Below are positions 44,285 through 53,417 of a stretch of DNA of 61,573 nt, one piece after another. The stretch's first letter is position 1, and each line of letters starts with the position of its first letter. The notes under the pieces are model-generated. The model had not been told where the DNA came from, did not search any database, and saw only the letters and a list, made by a program, of their open reading frames with translations. Both the position numbers and the translations under genes were made by a program. Source of the DNA: K189A clade bacterium (lineage in GTDB: Bacteria > Pseudomonadota > Gammaproteobacteria > Pseudomonadales > Azotimanducaceae); contig JABBAY010000124.1 in the NCBI GenBank assembly GCA_018607725.1, forward strand, positions 1 to 61,573, read 5' to 3'.

Positions 44285-46751
44285 AGATCACCTTTCGAAT
44301 CGGTTTTCCGTCGATGAATCGCTTGACGTTATCATCCTCCAGCGCCTGCGCCTCCACTTCTTCTCGGGGCATATCCACATCCATCTGGAACTTACTGCGG
44401 ACCTTACCGTTAACTTGCACCACGAGCTCGATGCTAGACTTGGTTAACGCCGCCGCATCGACAACCAACCAACGGGCCTTGTCGAAGGATTCGCCGGTGA
44501 TTTTTCGCCACAAAATTTCCGCAATATGGGGCGTGATCGGCGCCATGATCAAAACGGCTGCTCGCAGCGCCTCACGCACCACGGCCCGACCCTGGGGTGA
44601 TTCGTCTGCAAATCGATTAACTTCATTCATCAACGCCATCACCGCAGCGACCACCGTATTAAAGGTCAACCGGCGACCATAATCATCATCTGCCTTGGCC
44701 AGGGTCTCGTGGGTAACACGACGTAAATCTTTTTGTGCTGTCGACAGATTCGTTGTGTCAAGCACAGGCACCTTGCCACCCTGCAGGTGGCGTTCGACGG
44801 CATTCCAGAGTCGGGTTCGCAGCCATCGCTCAGCAGATTCCACGCCTCGTTCTGACCATTCGAAGGACTGTTCCGGTGGCGCCGCGAACATCATTGCCAT
44901 CCTGACCGCGTCGGCGCCATGCTTGTCCATCAAATGTTGAGGGTCACCGGCATCGCCCGCCGACTTCGACATTTTCGCTCCGTCCTTCAACACCATACCC
45001 AGCGACAACAACTTCTTGAACGGTTCGTCGCCTTCCACCAGGCCCGCATCACGCATGACCTTGTAGAAAAATCGCGCATACAACAGATGTAATATGGCGT
45101 GCTCTTCGCCACCGACATAGTGGTCAACCTGGCCCCAGTATTTTGATCTCTCATCCAACATGCCAGTGGTTAAGCCGCTGGATGGGAAGCGCGTGTAATA
45201 CCATGACGATTCCATGAAGGTATCGAAGGTATCCGTTTCACGTTCGGCGGTGGCACCGCACTGAGGACAGGGCACCTGGTACCATTCCGGCATTTTTTTC
45301 AATGGTGAACCCACGCCTTCGAATTCAACTTCAGTGGGTAGCTCGACCGGTAAATCCGCGTCTGGCACGGGCACAGAACCGCATGCTGCGCAGTTAATGA
45401 TCGGAATTGGGCAGCCCCAATAACGTTGCCGAGACACACCCCAGTCACGCAGTCGATAGTTCACCTGACGCTCACCCAGACCCCGCTGAATCAAAGCCTC
45501 GGCTACCGCATCGAACGCCTGCTGAAAACCCATGCCGTCAAATTCTTCAGAATCAATGCACACGCCCTGCTTCGAAGTGAATGCCTGTAGGGTAATATCA
45601 CAGGTCTCTTGGCTTTCACTGCCAGGCGCGATGACTTGTTTGATGGGCAGGTCATATTTAATCGCAAATTCCCAGTCACGTTGGTCGTGTGCTGGCACCG
45701 CCATGACAGCACCCGAGCCATATTCCATCAAAACGAAATTGGCCACCCAGACAGGAATCGGTTCGCCGCTCAAAGGATGGCTGGCCACCACACCAGTGTC
45801 CATACCGCGTTTTTCCATCTTCGCCATGTCTGCTTCAGCGACTTTGCCGCGACTGCACTCATCCAGAAACTGCTGTAACTCGGGATTGTTCGCCGCTGCC
45901 GCCTGCGCCAGGGGGTGCTGGGCCGCAACGGCCAGGTAAGTTGTGCCCATTAAGGTATCAGGCCGTGTGGTGTACACGGTTAAACCCGCTGACTCAAAAA
46001 CCTGGCCGGTCGGCAATGGAAATGTCAGCTCAACACCCTCTGAGCGGCCGATCCAGTTACGCTGCATGGTCTTGATCTTTTCCGGCCAGCCATCCAGCGT
46101 GTCCAAACAATCCAGTAGCTCTTGTGCATAGTCGGTGATTTTCAAAAACCATTGGGCCAGTTCACGCCGCTCTACCAACGCATTTGAGCGCCAGCCGCGA
46201 CCGTCAATGACCTGCTCATTGGCCAACACTGTCTGATCCACTGGGTCCCAGTTCACCATCGCCGCTTTCTTATAAACCAACCCACGGCGGAACATCTGCA
46301 GAAAGAACCATTGTTCCCAGCGATAGTATTCAGGCTCACAAGTTGCCAGCTCACGACTCCAATCATAGGCAAATCCCAGCGCCTGCAGCTGTTGTTTCAT
46401 ATAGGCGATGTTTTCCCGGGTCCATTTCATTGGCGGAGCCTTATGTTTGATCGCGGCATTCTCCGCGGGCAAACCGAAGGCATCCCAGCCCATAGGCTGC
46501 AGGACATTTTTTCCTTGCAGACGCTGGAACCGACCGATGACATCACCAAGAGTGTAATTGCGCACATGTCCCATGTGGAGCTGGCCACTGGGGTAGGGGA
46601 ACATGGACAAGCAATAGAACTTCGACTTGTCGCTGTCTTCCGAGACGACAAAGGTCCCTTGCTTCGCCCAGCGTTGCTGAACCTCTTGCTCAACTGCCCG
46701 AGGGTGGTACCCCTGTGATTCGTCTACCTTGCTGGCGTCTGGCTTACTCAT
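44250..46751 (-). CDS. leuS: Leucyl-tRNA synthetase
   Basis: 833 residues, slightly shorter than the E. coli enzyme. The class I signatures are HMGH (59-62, in [14 protein letters not shown]) and KMSKS near residue 592. The CP1 editing domain is present ([12 protein letters not shown]), the zinc-type region has CAACGS and CPQCG pairs, and a tRNA-binding C-terminal domain ends [16 protein letters not shown] at 46749-46751. Its 3' end overlaps the lptE start. It is separated by 69 bases from lnt on the same strand. Confidence 0.98.
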   Translation of the reverse strand: MSKPDASKVDESQGYHPRAVEQEVQQRWAKQGTFVVSEDSDKSKFYCLSMFPYPSGQLHMGHVRNYTLGDVIGRFQRLQGKNVLQPMGWDAFGLPAENAAIKHKAPPMKWTRENIAYMKQQLQALGFAYDWSRELATCEPEYYRWEQWFFLQMFRRGLVYKKAAMVNWDPVDQTVLANEQVIDGRGWRSNALVERRELAQWFLKITDYAQELLDCLDTLDGWPEKIKTMQRNWIGRSEGVELTFPLPTGQVFESAGLTVYTTRPDTLMGTTYLAVAAQHPLAQAAAANNPELQQFLDECSRGKVAEADMAKMEKRGMDTGVVASHPLSGEPIPVWVANFVLMEYGSGAVMAVPAHDQRDWEFAIKYDLPIKQVIAPGSESQETCDITLQAFTSKQGVCIDSEEFDGMGFQQAFDAVAEALIQRGLGERQVNYRLRDWGVSRQRYWGCPIPIINCAACGSVPVPDADLPVELPTEVEFEGVGSPLKKMPEWYQVPCPQCGATAERETDTFDTFMESSWYYTRFPSSGLTTGMLDERSKYWGQVDHYVGGEEHAILHLLYARFFYKVMRDAGLVEGDEPFKKLLSLGMVLKDGAKMSKSAGDAGDPQHLMDKHGADAVRMAMMFAAPPEQSFEWSERGVESAERWLRTRLWNAVERHLQGGKVPVLDTTNLSTAQKDLRRVTHETLAKADDDYGRRLTFNTVVAAVMALMNEVNRFADESPQGRAVVREALRAAVLIMAPITPHIAEILWRKITGESFDKARWLVVDAAALTKSSIELVVQVNGKVRSKFQMDVDMPREEVEAQALEDDNVKRFIDGKPIRKVIYVPNKLLNIVI

Positions 46752-46820
46752 GATGTGCTCGTCACTATCGACTCGAAAAAGGCAGATTCTACCCGATCAT
46801 CGACTCGGATACATTCGGTA

Positions 46821-48371
46821 TCATGAACGGCGCATGACTGGCGCTAACCGCCAAGTCAAAGTGGCGCCGGCGGCGACCAAGGAAACCAACAAAAGGGCCA
46901 GAATTCCGGCGTGACCATAACGTGCAAATGGTGTAATGCCAGTCATCAGAGCTACCTCGGCGCGTAATACGCCAGGCACAAACTGAGGGAGTTGCGCCAC
47001 CAGCTGGCCGCGTTCGTCGATGACCACCGTCACACCATTATTGGTCGCTCGGATCAAAGAACGACCATTCTCCAGCGCTCGCATACGCGCCATCTGCAGG
47101 TGTTGCCAGGGGCCGATGGAGGCACCAAACCAGCTATCGTTACTGATCGTGACGAAAATATCAGGATCAGGCGTCGTTTCCCGCACCAGATTGGGATAAA
47201 TCACCTCATAACAAATCGACAGAGAGATTCTCACGTCACCCACCTGCATGGCGGTCTGATTTTGCGGACCAGATACATTGTGCGACATAGGTAGGTCGAA
47301 CAGCTGGATCAGGCCTCGCAGTTGCGACTCGAGTGGCACATATTCGCCAAACGGCACCAATCGCCGCTTGATGTATGAACCCTCACCGCGCCCCAGAGCG
47401 ATCGCCGTGTTAAGAAAATAGCCCTGCGGATCTCGGTCAGGGATACCCAGAATCAGGGCCGTGCCGCTGGCGCGACCTCGAGCATCCAGCGGCGCCAGAA
47501 AACCTTCGGCGGTCGACCTGAACAGCGTCACTGCCGCCTCTGGCCAGACGATCAAATCTCGCCCCCACTCGGTTTCGGTCAAGCCCATGTAGGTACGCAG
47601 AATCGGCGTCACCATCGCCCGGGTCCATTTACTGTGCTGGTCGACATTACCCTGAATGGCACTGACCGTCAGGCTTCCACCTTGAGGCTCGACAAACCGT
47701 GTCTGTTCCAGCAGCCAACCGCCCAGCCAGATAACCGGCACCAAGGCAGCGGCCAGCAGAACTGGCACCGAAACCTCGCGCCGGCTCAACAGCAACCCCA
47801 GGGCGCAGCCCAGCAGGCTGGTTTGCAGCAATGCCATGTAGCTGACGCCCAGCACACCCAGCACCGGCGCATAGCCAGCCAGCCACGTATCCAGAAACCC
47901 GTAGCCTGCAAACAACCAGGGAAAACCTGTCAAAAACCAGGTCAGCAGCCACTCCCGCAGAACCCAAATCGCTGAAAAGCCCAGAGTCAGGCCCCATATC
48001 GACTGGCGGAAAAATCTTAGATAGATATAACCCTGAGCTAAAAAGAACAGCGCCATGGCCAAAACGAACAACAACACCACCAGACCTGCCAACAAGACCG
48101 AGGCGCCACCGTGTTCATGGATACTGACATAGACCCAGGAAATGCCAACAGCGTAAAAACCGACGCCATAGGCATAAAAGACAGCAAGGCCTTGGCGTAC
48201 TGACACGCCATGGAGCAGCCACTGCAGGAGTAAAATAGAACCGATGAGGCTCGGCCACCAATCAAACGGGGCCAAACCAAAGGAAAAGCCAATGCCAGCT
48301 GCCAGCGCCAACGTCCCCCTTAGCCACATCGACAGGGAGGGCGTGGCACGTCCAGCGACGGCCTCATTCAT
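46821..48371 (-). CDS. lnt: Apolipoprotein N-acyltransferase
   Basis: 516 residues from the ATG at 48369-48371; the codon before is TTG. Several N-terminal membrane helices (to about residue 215) precede the periplasmic carbon-nitrogen hydrolase domain with the catalytic Glu in WPEAAV (about 276), Lys in KRRLVPFGEY, and Cys in SICYEVIYP (about 386), then a last helix near the C-terminus. It N-acylates mature lipoproteins. Its start overlaps the corC stop by 8 bases (ATGAATGA). Confidence 0.95.
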   Translation of the reverse strand: MNEAVAGRATPSLSMWLRGTLALAAGIGFSFGLAPFDWWPSLIGSILLLQWLLHGVSVRQGLAVFYAYGVGFYAVGISWVYVSIHEHGGASVLLAGLVVLLFVLAMALFFLAQGYIYLRFFRQSIWGLTLGFSAIWVLREWLLTWFLTGFPWLFAGYGFLDTWLAGYAPVLGVLGVSYMALLQTSLLGCALGLLLSRREVSVPVLLAAALVPVIWLGGWLLEQTRFVEPQGGSLTVSAIQGNVDQHSKWTRAMVTPILRTYMGLTETEWGRDLIVWPEAAVTLFRSTAEGFLAPLDARGRASGTALILGIPDRDPQGYFLNTAIALGRGEGSYIKRRLVPFGEYVPLESQLRGLIQLFDLPMSHNVSGPQNQTAMQVGDVRISLSICYEVIYPNLVRETTPDPDIFVTISNDSWFGASIGPWQHLQMARMRALENGRSLIRATNNGVTVVIDERGQLVAQLPQFVPGVLRAEVALMTGITPFARYGHAGILALLLVSLVAAGATLTWRLAPVMRRS

Positions 48372-49203
48372 CAAGTGGCAGGGTCAGCTGCAGGAGCCTG
48401 ATGCGGCGGTTGTCGGCATTCAAGACCTTGAATTGAAAACCATCGATGCTCACCTGCTCATCACGTTTGGGCAAGTGACCGAACCGCTGAGTCACAATGC
48501 CACCGATGGTGTCAAAATTAGCTTCGCTGAATTGGGTCTCAAAAAAACTGTTAAAATCTTCGATTGGCGTTAACGCCTTGATCGTAAAAACCCCATCGGC
48601 ATGCGCCTTAATGTAGTCATCATCATTAAAGTCAAACTCGTCCTCGATATCACCGACAATCTGCTCTAGGACATCTTCAATGGTGACAATCCCCGAAACA
48701 CCACCATACTCGTCATAGACTACCGCCAGATGGTTGCGAGTCGCACGAAACTCTTGCAGCAAAACGTTCAGGCGTTTGCTTTCTGGAATCGCCGTGCAAG
48801 GACGCAAAATATCGCGCAAATTAAATTTTTGACGGTGCTCAGCCAAGGCCAAAGGCAGCAGATCTTTAGCCAGCAGGATGCCAACCACGTTGTCGGGACC
48901 ATCGCCCAACACGGGTAGCCGCGAGTGACCGGATTCAATCACCACCGGCAATAGTTCTTCCGGCTTCATGTCCAGTCGCACCACGGCGACTTGAGACCGA
49001 GGAATCATAATCTCGCGGGCTTGCATATCGGAAACCACCAAGGCGCCTTCAATAATGCTTAACACCTCGGCGTCCAACAAATCGCGCTGGTGGGCTGATC
49101 TCAACAGCTCAATCAGTTCGTCTCGAGAAGAGGGCTCTCCGGTGAACGCCTGCGACAGGCGCTCCAGCCAACTCTTCTCGTTACTCGACCCTTCCTCACT
49201 CAT
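48364..49203 (-). CDS. corC: CorC/HlyC family CBS-domain protein
   Basis: 279 residues from the ATG at 49201-49203; a GTG two codons upstream is less likely. Two CBS domains (about 65-125: IMIPRSQVAVV, GHSRLPVLGDG; about 130-190: YDEYGGVSGIVTIEDVLEQI) and a C-terminal CorC_HlyC transporter-associated domain (about 205-279) are present. It lacks the membrane DUF21 part, as in YbeX. It has been linked to magnesium/cobalt efflux and ribosome biogenesis. The start overlaps the ybeY stop (ATGA). Confidence 0.93.
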   Translation of the reverse strand: MSEEGSSNEKSWLERLSQAFTGEPSSRDELIELLRSAHQRDLLDAEVLSIIEGALVVSDMQAREIMIPRSQVAVVRLDMKPEELLPVVIESGHSRLPVLGDGPDNVVGILLAKDLLPLALAEHRQKFNLRDILRPCTAIPESKRLNVLLQEFRATRNHLAVVYDEYGGVSGIVTIEDVLEQIVGDIEDEFDFNDDDYIKAHADGVFTIKALTPIEDFNSFFETQFSEANFDTIGGIVTQRFGHLPKRDEQVSIDGFQFKVLNADNRRIRLLQLTLPLDE

Positions 49204-49724
49204 GTGCACTTGCTCTCTTCACAGTTATTTCCCACTGCAACAGCATAGGGATTGGCATAGCCAAGACTGGCCATCAAGTTAATTTCAATGGACTCCATCT
49301 GATCGGCATCGGCGTCCTCAACGTGATCATGTCCCAGCAGGTGCAAAACCCCATGGAGCACCAGATGGGTCAAGTGCACCAAGGGCAACTTGCCCTGGGC
49401 TGCGGCTTCAGCCTCAACGATCGACAAACAAATGACCACATCGCCCACGAGCATTCGCCCATCTTCCACGAGCGTTTGCGCCGGAAACGATAATACATTG
49501 GTCGCCTTATCTATCTGTCGATACTCACCATTCAGTCGCTGTATGTCACTGACATTGGTAAACAACAACGAAACTTCAACACCCTGGGCTGGCAGCGCCG
49601 CATTGGCACCGGCCACCATCGCCGCCAGCACCCAAGCTTGAATCTGCTCATCAACGGGCGCCCAATCGGGTCTGGCTACAGACCAACAGACATCCAACAG
49701 GCACGGTGTCTGAGCGCCACTCAT
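49200..49724 (-). CDS. ybeY: Endoribonuclease YbeY (16S rRNA maturation)
   Basis: 174 residues from the ATG at 49722-49724 (MSGAQTPCLLDVCW), the start that best lines up with family N-termini. ATGs at 49784 and 49793 inside phoH are alternatives, the latter with a close GAGG. The zinc motif HGVLHLLGHDH (H-G-x-L-H-L-x-G-H-D-H) is complete, and the upstream NVLSFPA is conserved. YbeY processes 16S rRNA 3' ends and takes part in ribosome quality control. It follows phoH and precedes corC in the conserved order. Confidence 0.92.
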   Translation of the reverse strand: MSGAQTPCLLDVCWSVARPDWAPVDEQIQAWVLAAMVAGANAALPAQGVEVSLLFTNVSDIQRLNGEYRQIDKATNVLSFPAQTLVEDGRMLVGDVVICLSIVEAEAAAQGKLPLVHLTHLVLHGVLHLLGHDHVEDADADQMESIEINLMASLGYANPYAVAVGNNCEESKCT

Positions 49725-49758
49725 GGGCAAACCCGCTGACAAAAGTATCCCGTCAACA

Positions 49759-50739
49759 TCAGGATTTACCACCGTCGGCTTCATACTTTTCATAGGCCTC
49801 GACAATCCTCTGCACCAGCGGGTGCCTGACAACATCTCGAGAGCTGAAATGGGTAAACGAGATACCTTCAACGTGGGGTAACACGTCGAGCACATGCCGC
49901 AGTCCAGAGGTCGTTCGATGGGGAAGATCGACCTGCGTAATGTCACCTGTTACCACCACCGTCGAACCAAAACCGACTCGCGTTAGAAACATCTTCATTT
50001 GCTCAGTCGTCGTGTTTTGACTCTCATCGAGAATGATAAAAGACTCGTTCAAAGTTCGGCCACGCATATAAGCCAGGGGCGCAACCTCGATAATATTCTT
50101 TTCGATCAGCTTTTCGACTCGCTCGAAGCCAATCATCTCGTACAGTGCATCGTACAAAGGCCGCAAGTAAGGATCGATTTTTTGACTCAGATCACCGGGT
50201 AGAAAGCCGAGTTTCTCGCCCGCCTCGACGGCGGGTCGAACCAACAGAATACGGCGCACCAATTCCTGGTCCAGCGCCTCAACTGCGCAGGCAACCGCCA
50301 AGTAGGTCTTACCGGTTCCCGCCGGACCCACACCGAAATTGATATCGTGAGCGCGCACGGCTTGCACGTAATCAATCTGATTTTTGCCTCGCGGCTTGAT
50401 CGTCTTCTTACGGGTGGTGATCAGGAAATCATTACCGTCAGCCTCATCACTCAGCAACGCATCGACACCTGAGTCTTGCAGAGACAAGTGGATCATATCT
50501 GCAGTCAGATGAGTGCCTCGCTTCACCTCTTGGTAAAGCTGCTGCAGTAGTTCGCCTGCCGAGCGCACAATACTGCTCTCGCCGATCAGGTGAAAGGCAT
50601 TGCCCCGATTGTTAATGGTGATGCCAAGGCGCTTCTCAATCTGGCGCAAGTGTGCGTCGAAAGGGCCGCATAAATTGGCGAGTTGCTGACTGTCGTTCGG
50701 TTCCAGTTTGACCTGGAACGGCTCGGTATGAATATTCAA
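49759..50739 (-). CDS. PhoH-like P-loop ATPase (YbeZ type)
   Basis: 326 residues. The N-terminal KH-like part (1-110) is followed by a PhoH ATPase domain with Walker A GPAGTGKT (138-145), RPAVEAGEKLGFLPGDL, and Walker B FIILDESQN (about 233-241), then VVVTGDITQVDLP. The start is TTG at 50737-50739: no in-frame ATG or GTG lies upstream, and LNIHTEPFQVKLEP aligns with the normal N-terminus. The TTG overlaps the TGA of a 7-codon upstream reading frame (50736-50759). It partners functionally with YbeY. Confidence 0.92.
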   Translation of the reverse strand: MNIHTEPFQVKLEPNDSQQLANLCGPFDAHLRQIEKRLGITINNRGNAFHLIGESSIVRSAGELLQQLYQEVKRGTHLTADMIHLSLQDSGVDALLSDEADGNDFLITTRKKTIKPRGKNQIDYVQAVRAHDINFGVGPAGTGKTYLAVACAVEALDQELVRRILLVRPAVEAGEKLGFLPGDLSQKIDPYLRPLYDALYEMIGFERVEKLIEKNIIEVAPLAYMRGRTLNESFIILDESQNTTTEQMKMFLTRVGFGSTVVVTGDITQVDLPHRTTSGLRHVLDVLPHVEGISFTHFSSRDVVRHPLVQRIVEAYEKYEADGGKS

Positions 50740-50759
50740 TTTGACTGGCGTAATGACAT
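50736..50759 (-). CDS. Possible 7-codon leader peptide before phoH
   Basis: ATG at 50757-50759 encodes MSLRQSN and stops at TGA 50736-50738. AGGAA lies four or five bases upstream of the ATG. The stop overlaps the TTG start of the PhoH-like gene (TTGA), which itself has no Shine-Dalgarno sequence. It could deliver ribosomes to the weak TTG by translational coupling. This is a pattern seen in sequence only. Confidence 0.35.
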   Translation of the reverse strand: MSLRQSN

Positions 50760-50826
50760 AGGGTTCCTAGAATATACTTTCCATCGCAGGAGGAAAAGAG
50801 AAGAATCAGATCTGCGCCAGGGGCCG

Positions 50827-52161
50827 TTAGCCCCCGGGTGAAACGAGAATCGCGCGCAGTGAATTCGGTAGAGCTTGGGTAATTTCCACATCGACGAGCT
50901 GACCGGTCAGGTCCTTGTCGCTGGCAGAAAAATTGACGACGCGATTGTTCTCGGTACGCCCCTGAAACTGGCCGGGATCTTTACGGGATAAACCGGTGAC
51001 TAAGACTGTCTGCTGGCTACCAACCATACCGCGACTGATGCGCATGGCCTGTTGATTAATTTTATCTTGGAGTGTTTTCAGCCGCGTCTTTTTTACCGCC
51101 ATTGGTGTTGAGTCAGGTAAATCTGCAGCTGGCGTACCTGGCCTGGCACTGTAGATGAAGCTGAAAGACTGATCGAAGCCGATCTCTTCAATCAAGTCCA
51201 TGGTGGCCTGAAAATCTGCGTCTGTCTCACCGGGAAAACCAATAATGAAGTCCGATGACATACTGAGTTCGGGTCTGATTTTCCGCAGGCGGCGAATTTT
51301 CGACTTGTATTCCAGCACGGTATGTCCGCGCTTCATCCGCGCCAGTATCCGGTCAGAACCACTTTGTACGGGCAAATGCAGATGGCTGACCAATTCCGGC
51401 ACCTCGGCGTAGGTGTCGATCAGACTCTCCGAAAATTCCACTGGGTGCGAGGTCGTGTAACGAATCCGGTCAATACCGTCAATTTCGGCCACCAAACTGA
51501 TCAGGTAGGCCAAGTCGGCCTGGCTGCCATCTTCGAGGTCAACCCGGTAGGCGTTGACATTCTGACCTAATAGATTGACCTCACGCACCCCCTTATCGGC
51601 CAACTGAATGACTTCCTGTAAGACATCCACTAGGGGCCGGCTGACCTCTTCGCCGCGGGTATAAGGCACCACGCAAAACGAACAATACTTGCTACAACCC
51701 TCCATAATCGAGACGAATGCCGTGGGACCATCAACGGAAGGTTCCGGCAGACGATCAAACTTTTCAATCTCCGGAAAGCTGATATCGATGACAGCGGTAG
51801 TCGAACCGGCGATACCATCCAGCAACTCTGGCAATCGATGCAAAGTCTGCGGGCCAAAAATCATATCAACGTAGGGCGCTCGTTGACTGATGGCAGCGCC
51901 CTCTTGACTTGCGACACAACCGCCAACGCCAATTTTCAGGTCAGGGTTTTTAAGTTTTAACTTGCGCCACCGACCCAATTGATGAAAAACCTTCTCCTGG
52001 GCCTTTTCTCGAATCGAGCAGGTATTCAACAGCAACAGATCAGCCTCATCTTCTGACTCGGTTACCTCATAGCCATGAGTCTCCTTTAACAGGTCCAACA
52101 TCCTGGATGAATCATACTCATTCATCTGACAGCCGTGGGTCTTGATAAATACTTTGTTCAC
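50827..52161 (-). CDS. miaB: tRNA-2-methylthio-N6-dimethylallyladenosine synthase MiaB
   Basis: 444 residues from the GTG at 52159-52161, which begins [19 protein letters not shown] like other MiaB proteins and has AAAGAAG five bases upstream; an ATG at 52212 would add 17 unrelated residues. An N-terminal MTTase domain with three cluster cysteines (THGC, NTC, GGC), a radical-SAM motif CSKYCSFC and a C-terminal TRAM domain (about 375-440) are all present. It methylthiolates i6A37 in tRNAs using two [4Fe-4S] clusters. First of the miaB-phoH-ybeY-corC-lnt series and divergent from the DUF1820 gene. Confidence 0.95.
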   Translation of the reverse strand: MNKVFIKTHGCQMNEYDSSRMLDLLKETHGYEVTESEDEADLLLLNTCSIREKAQEKVFHQLGRWRKLKLKNPDLKIGVGGCVASQEGAAISQRAPYVDMIFGPQTLHRLPELLDGIAGSTTAVIDISFPEIEKFDRLPEPSVDGPTAFVSIMEGCSKYCSFCVVPYTRGEEVSRPLVDVLQEVIQLADKGVREVNLLGQNVNAYRVDLEDGSQADLAYLISLVAEIDGIDRIRYTTSHPVEFSESLIDTYAEVPELVSHLHLPVQSGSDRILARMKRGHTVLEYKSKIRRLRKIRPELSMSSDFIIGFPGETDADFQATMDLIEEIGFDQSFSFIYSARPGTPAADLPDSTPMAVKKTRLKTLQDKINQQAMRISRGMVGSQQTVLVTGLSRKDPGQFQGRTENNRVVNFSASDKDLTGQLVDVEITQALPNSLRAILVSPGG

Positions 52162-52262
52162 TGAAACTTCTTTGCCTTGGCGCGCATCGCGCCCGATAAA
52201 GCGGAGAGCCATTATAGACACTAGTGAGAGACGAAAGAACCTGAAATTTAACCCGTATTTAC

Positions 52263-52284
52263 CCTTGAATTCGATAATTCAAGG
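52263..52284. promoter_or_regulatory. 22-bp near-perfect palindrome between divergent genes
   Basis: CCTTGAATT (52263-52271) and AATTCAAGG (52276-52284) flank CGAT. It lies in the 199-base region shared by miaB (minus) and the DUF1820 gene (plus). A perfect -35 TTGACA for the plus gene is at 52303-52308 but lacks a good -10. A shared operator is possible. Confidence 0.4.
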
Positions 52285-52360
52285 ACCATATCAACATCTC
52301 GGTTGACATTAGGTCAGCCAGCACCAAAACTGAATCAACACCACTGAGTATTTAGACGCG

Positions 52361-52702
52361 ATGTCGAACGAACCTATATTCAAAATCATCTTCTATAATC
52401 AGGGCGAGATCTTTGAAGTTTATGCTCGCCAGATTTATCAAAGTGACCTTTACGGCTTTATCGAGATAGAGGAGCTGGTCTTCGGCGAGAAATCAAAGCT
52501 GGTGGTAGATCCTAGCGAAGAAAAGCTGAAAGCCGAATTCGAGGGCGTGGCCAGAACTTACGTGCCGATGCACTCGATCGTGAGGATTGATGAGGTTGCC
52601 AAGGAAGGAACCGGCAAAATCAGTGAAGCCAAGTCGAGCAATATTGCGCACTTCCCGGTATCTGCATTCAACCCGAAAAATCGTCCTCCTAAGCCTGAGT
52701 AA
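52361..52702 (+). CDS. DUF1820 family protein
   Basis: 113 residues. The conserved body FKIIFYNQGEIFEVYARQ, YQSDLYGFIEIEELVFGE, VVDPSEEKLKAEFEGV and YVPMHSIVRIDEV is diagnostic. It is a small soluble protein of unknown function found beside miaB in Pseudomonas-like genomes, as here. The variable tail ends NPKNRPPKPE. The TAA stop lies inside a four-copy 14-base tandem repeat. Confidence 0.92.
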   Translation: MSNEPIFKIIFYNQGEIFEVYARQIYQSDLYGFIEIEELVFGEKSKLVVDPSEEKLKAEFEGVARTYVPMHSIVRIDEVAKEGTGKISEAKSSNIAHFPVSAFNPKNRPPKPE

Positions 52703-52747
52703 GTCAGCCTGAGTAAATAAGCCTGAATAAATAAGCCTGCGTAAATC
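52692..52747. repeat. Four-copy 14-bp tandem repeat over a stop codon
   Basis: Units at 52692-52705, 52706-52719, 52720-52733 and 52734-52747 share AGCCTG(A/C)(G/A)TAA(A/G)T(A/C). The first contains the last codons and TAA stop of the DUF1820 gene; each later copy carries another TAA. Units diverge by one to three bases, so the expansion is not brand new. Confidence 0.85.
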
Positions 52748-52790
52748 ACCGGCTACGGCCTACTCGGCTTAACCAAGCCAGCCTGACACC

Positions 52791-53303
52791 TCATTCTTCA
52801 GCAGCCGACCAGCGGCTTAGGGTGTCTGCGGGTAGGTCGGCGATCAAGGCAGCCAGCGGCCGCGTCTGTCCTGGCAGCATCAAGTTCGGCATTAATTCCC
52901 ACATAGGCACGAGCACAAACCCTCGCTCCAGGGCTCTTACGTGCGGAATCACCAGCTCCGGCAATTCGATAGTCAGACCCGCATACCAAATAATGTCCAA
53001 ATCCAGGATCCGGCTTTCATTAAAACCATGCTCCTGGGGCCGACCTGAGTCGCGCTCTATGCGCTGCAAAGCCCGCAGCAGCGCCAAAGGCGTCAACAGG
53101 GTGTCCAGGGCCACAACACCGTTAATGAATTGACCTGCTCCAGCCGCCATCTGCGCCGGCGCAGACCGCCACCAGGAAGAACAGGCAAAATATCCAGTAC
53201 TCAGACGCTCAAGTCCCAGCAACGCAGAATTGATCGCGCGCTCACGATCACCCAAATTCGATCCGAAGGCGACAAGTACACGATTGGGGGTGATATCTGA
53301 CAT
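52791..53303 (-). CDS. folK: HPPK: 6-hydroxymethyl-dihydropterin pyrophosphokinase
   Basis: 170 residues, standard length. The folate-pathway kinase signature RILDLDIIWYAG (about 106-117) follows RDSGRPQEHGFNESR. The N-terminus RVLVAFGSNLGDRERAI and the ending of the fold VIPHVRALERGFVLVPM are typical. ATG at 53301-53303 with no clear Shine-Dalgarno. It is convergent with the DUF1820 gene and divergent from the alcohol dehydrogenase. folB, folP or panB are not adjacent. Confidence 0.94.
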   Translation of the reverse strand: MSDITPNRVLVAFGSNLGDRERAINSALLGLERLSTGYFACSSWWRSAPAQMAAGAGQFINGVVALDTLLTPLALLRALQRIERDSGRPQEHGFNESRILDLDIIWYAGLTIELPELVIPHVRALERGFVLVPMWELMPNLMLPGQTRPLAALIADLPADTLSRWSAAEE

Positions 53304-53417
53304 AAGGACATTCTACCTGCGTTTTGCCGCACGTCACGCATAGCATTTGGATTCACAATCATGCTACTTTTAGGCAGGTTTATTTGTGTCACTCTCAGTC
53401 TCTAACAAGGATTAGCC

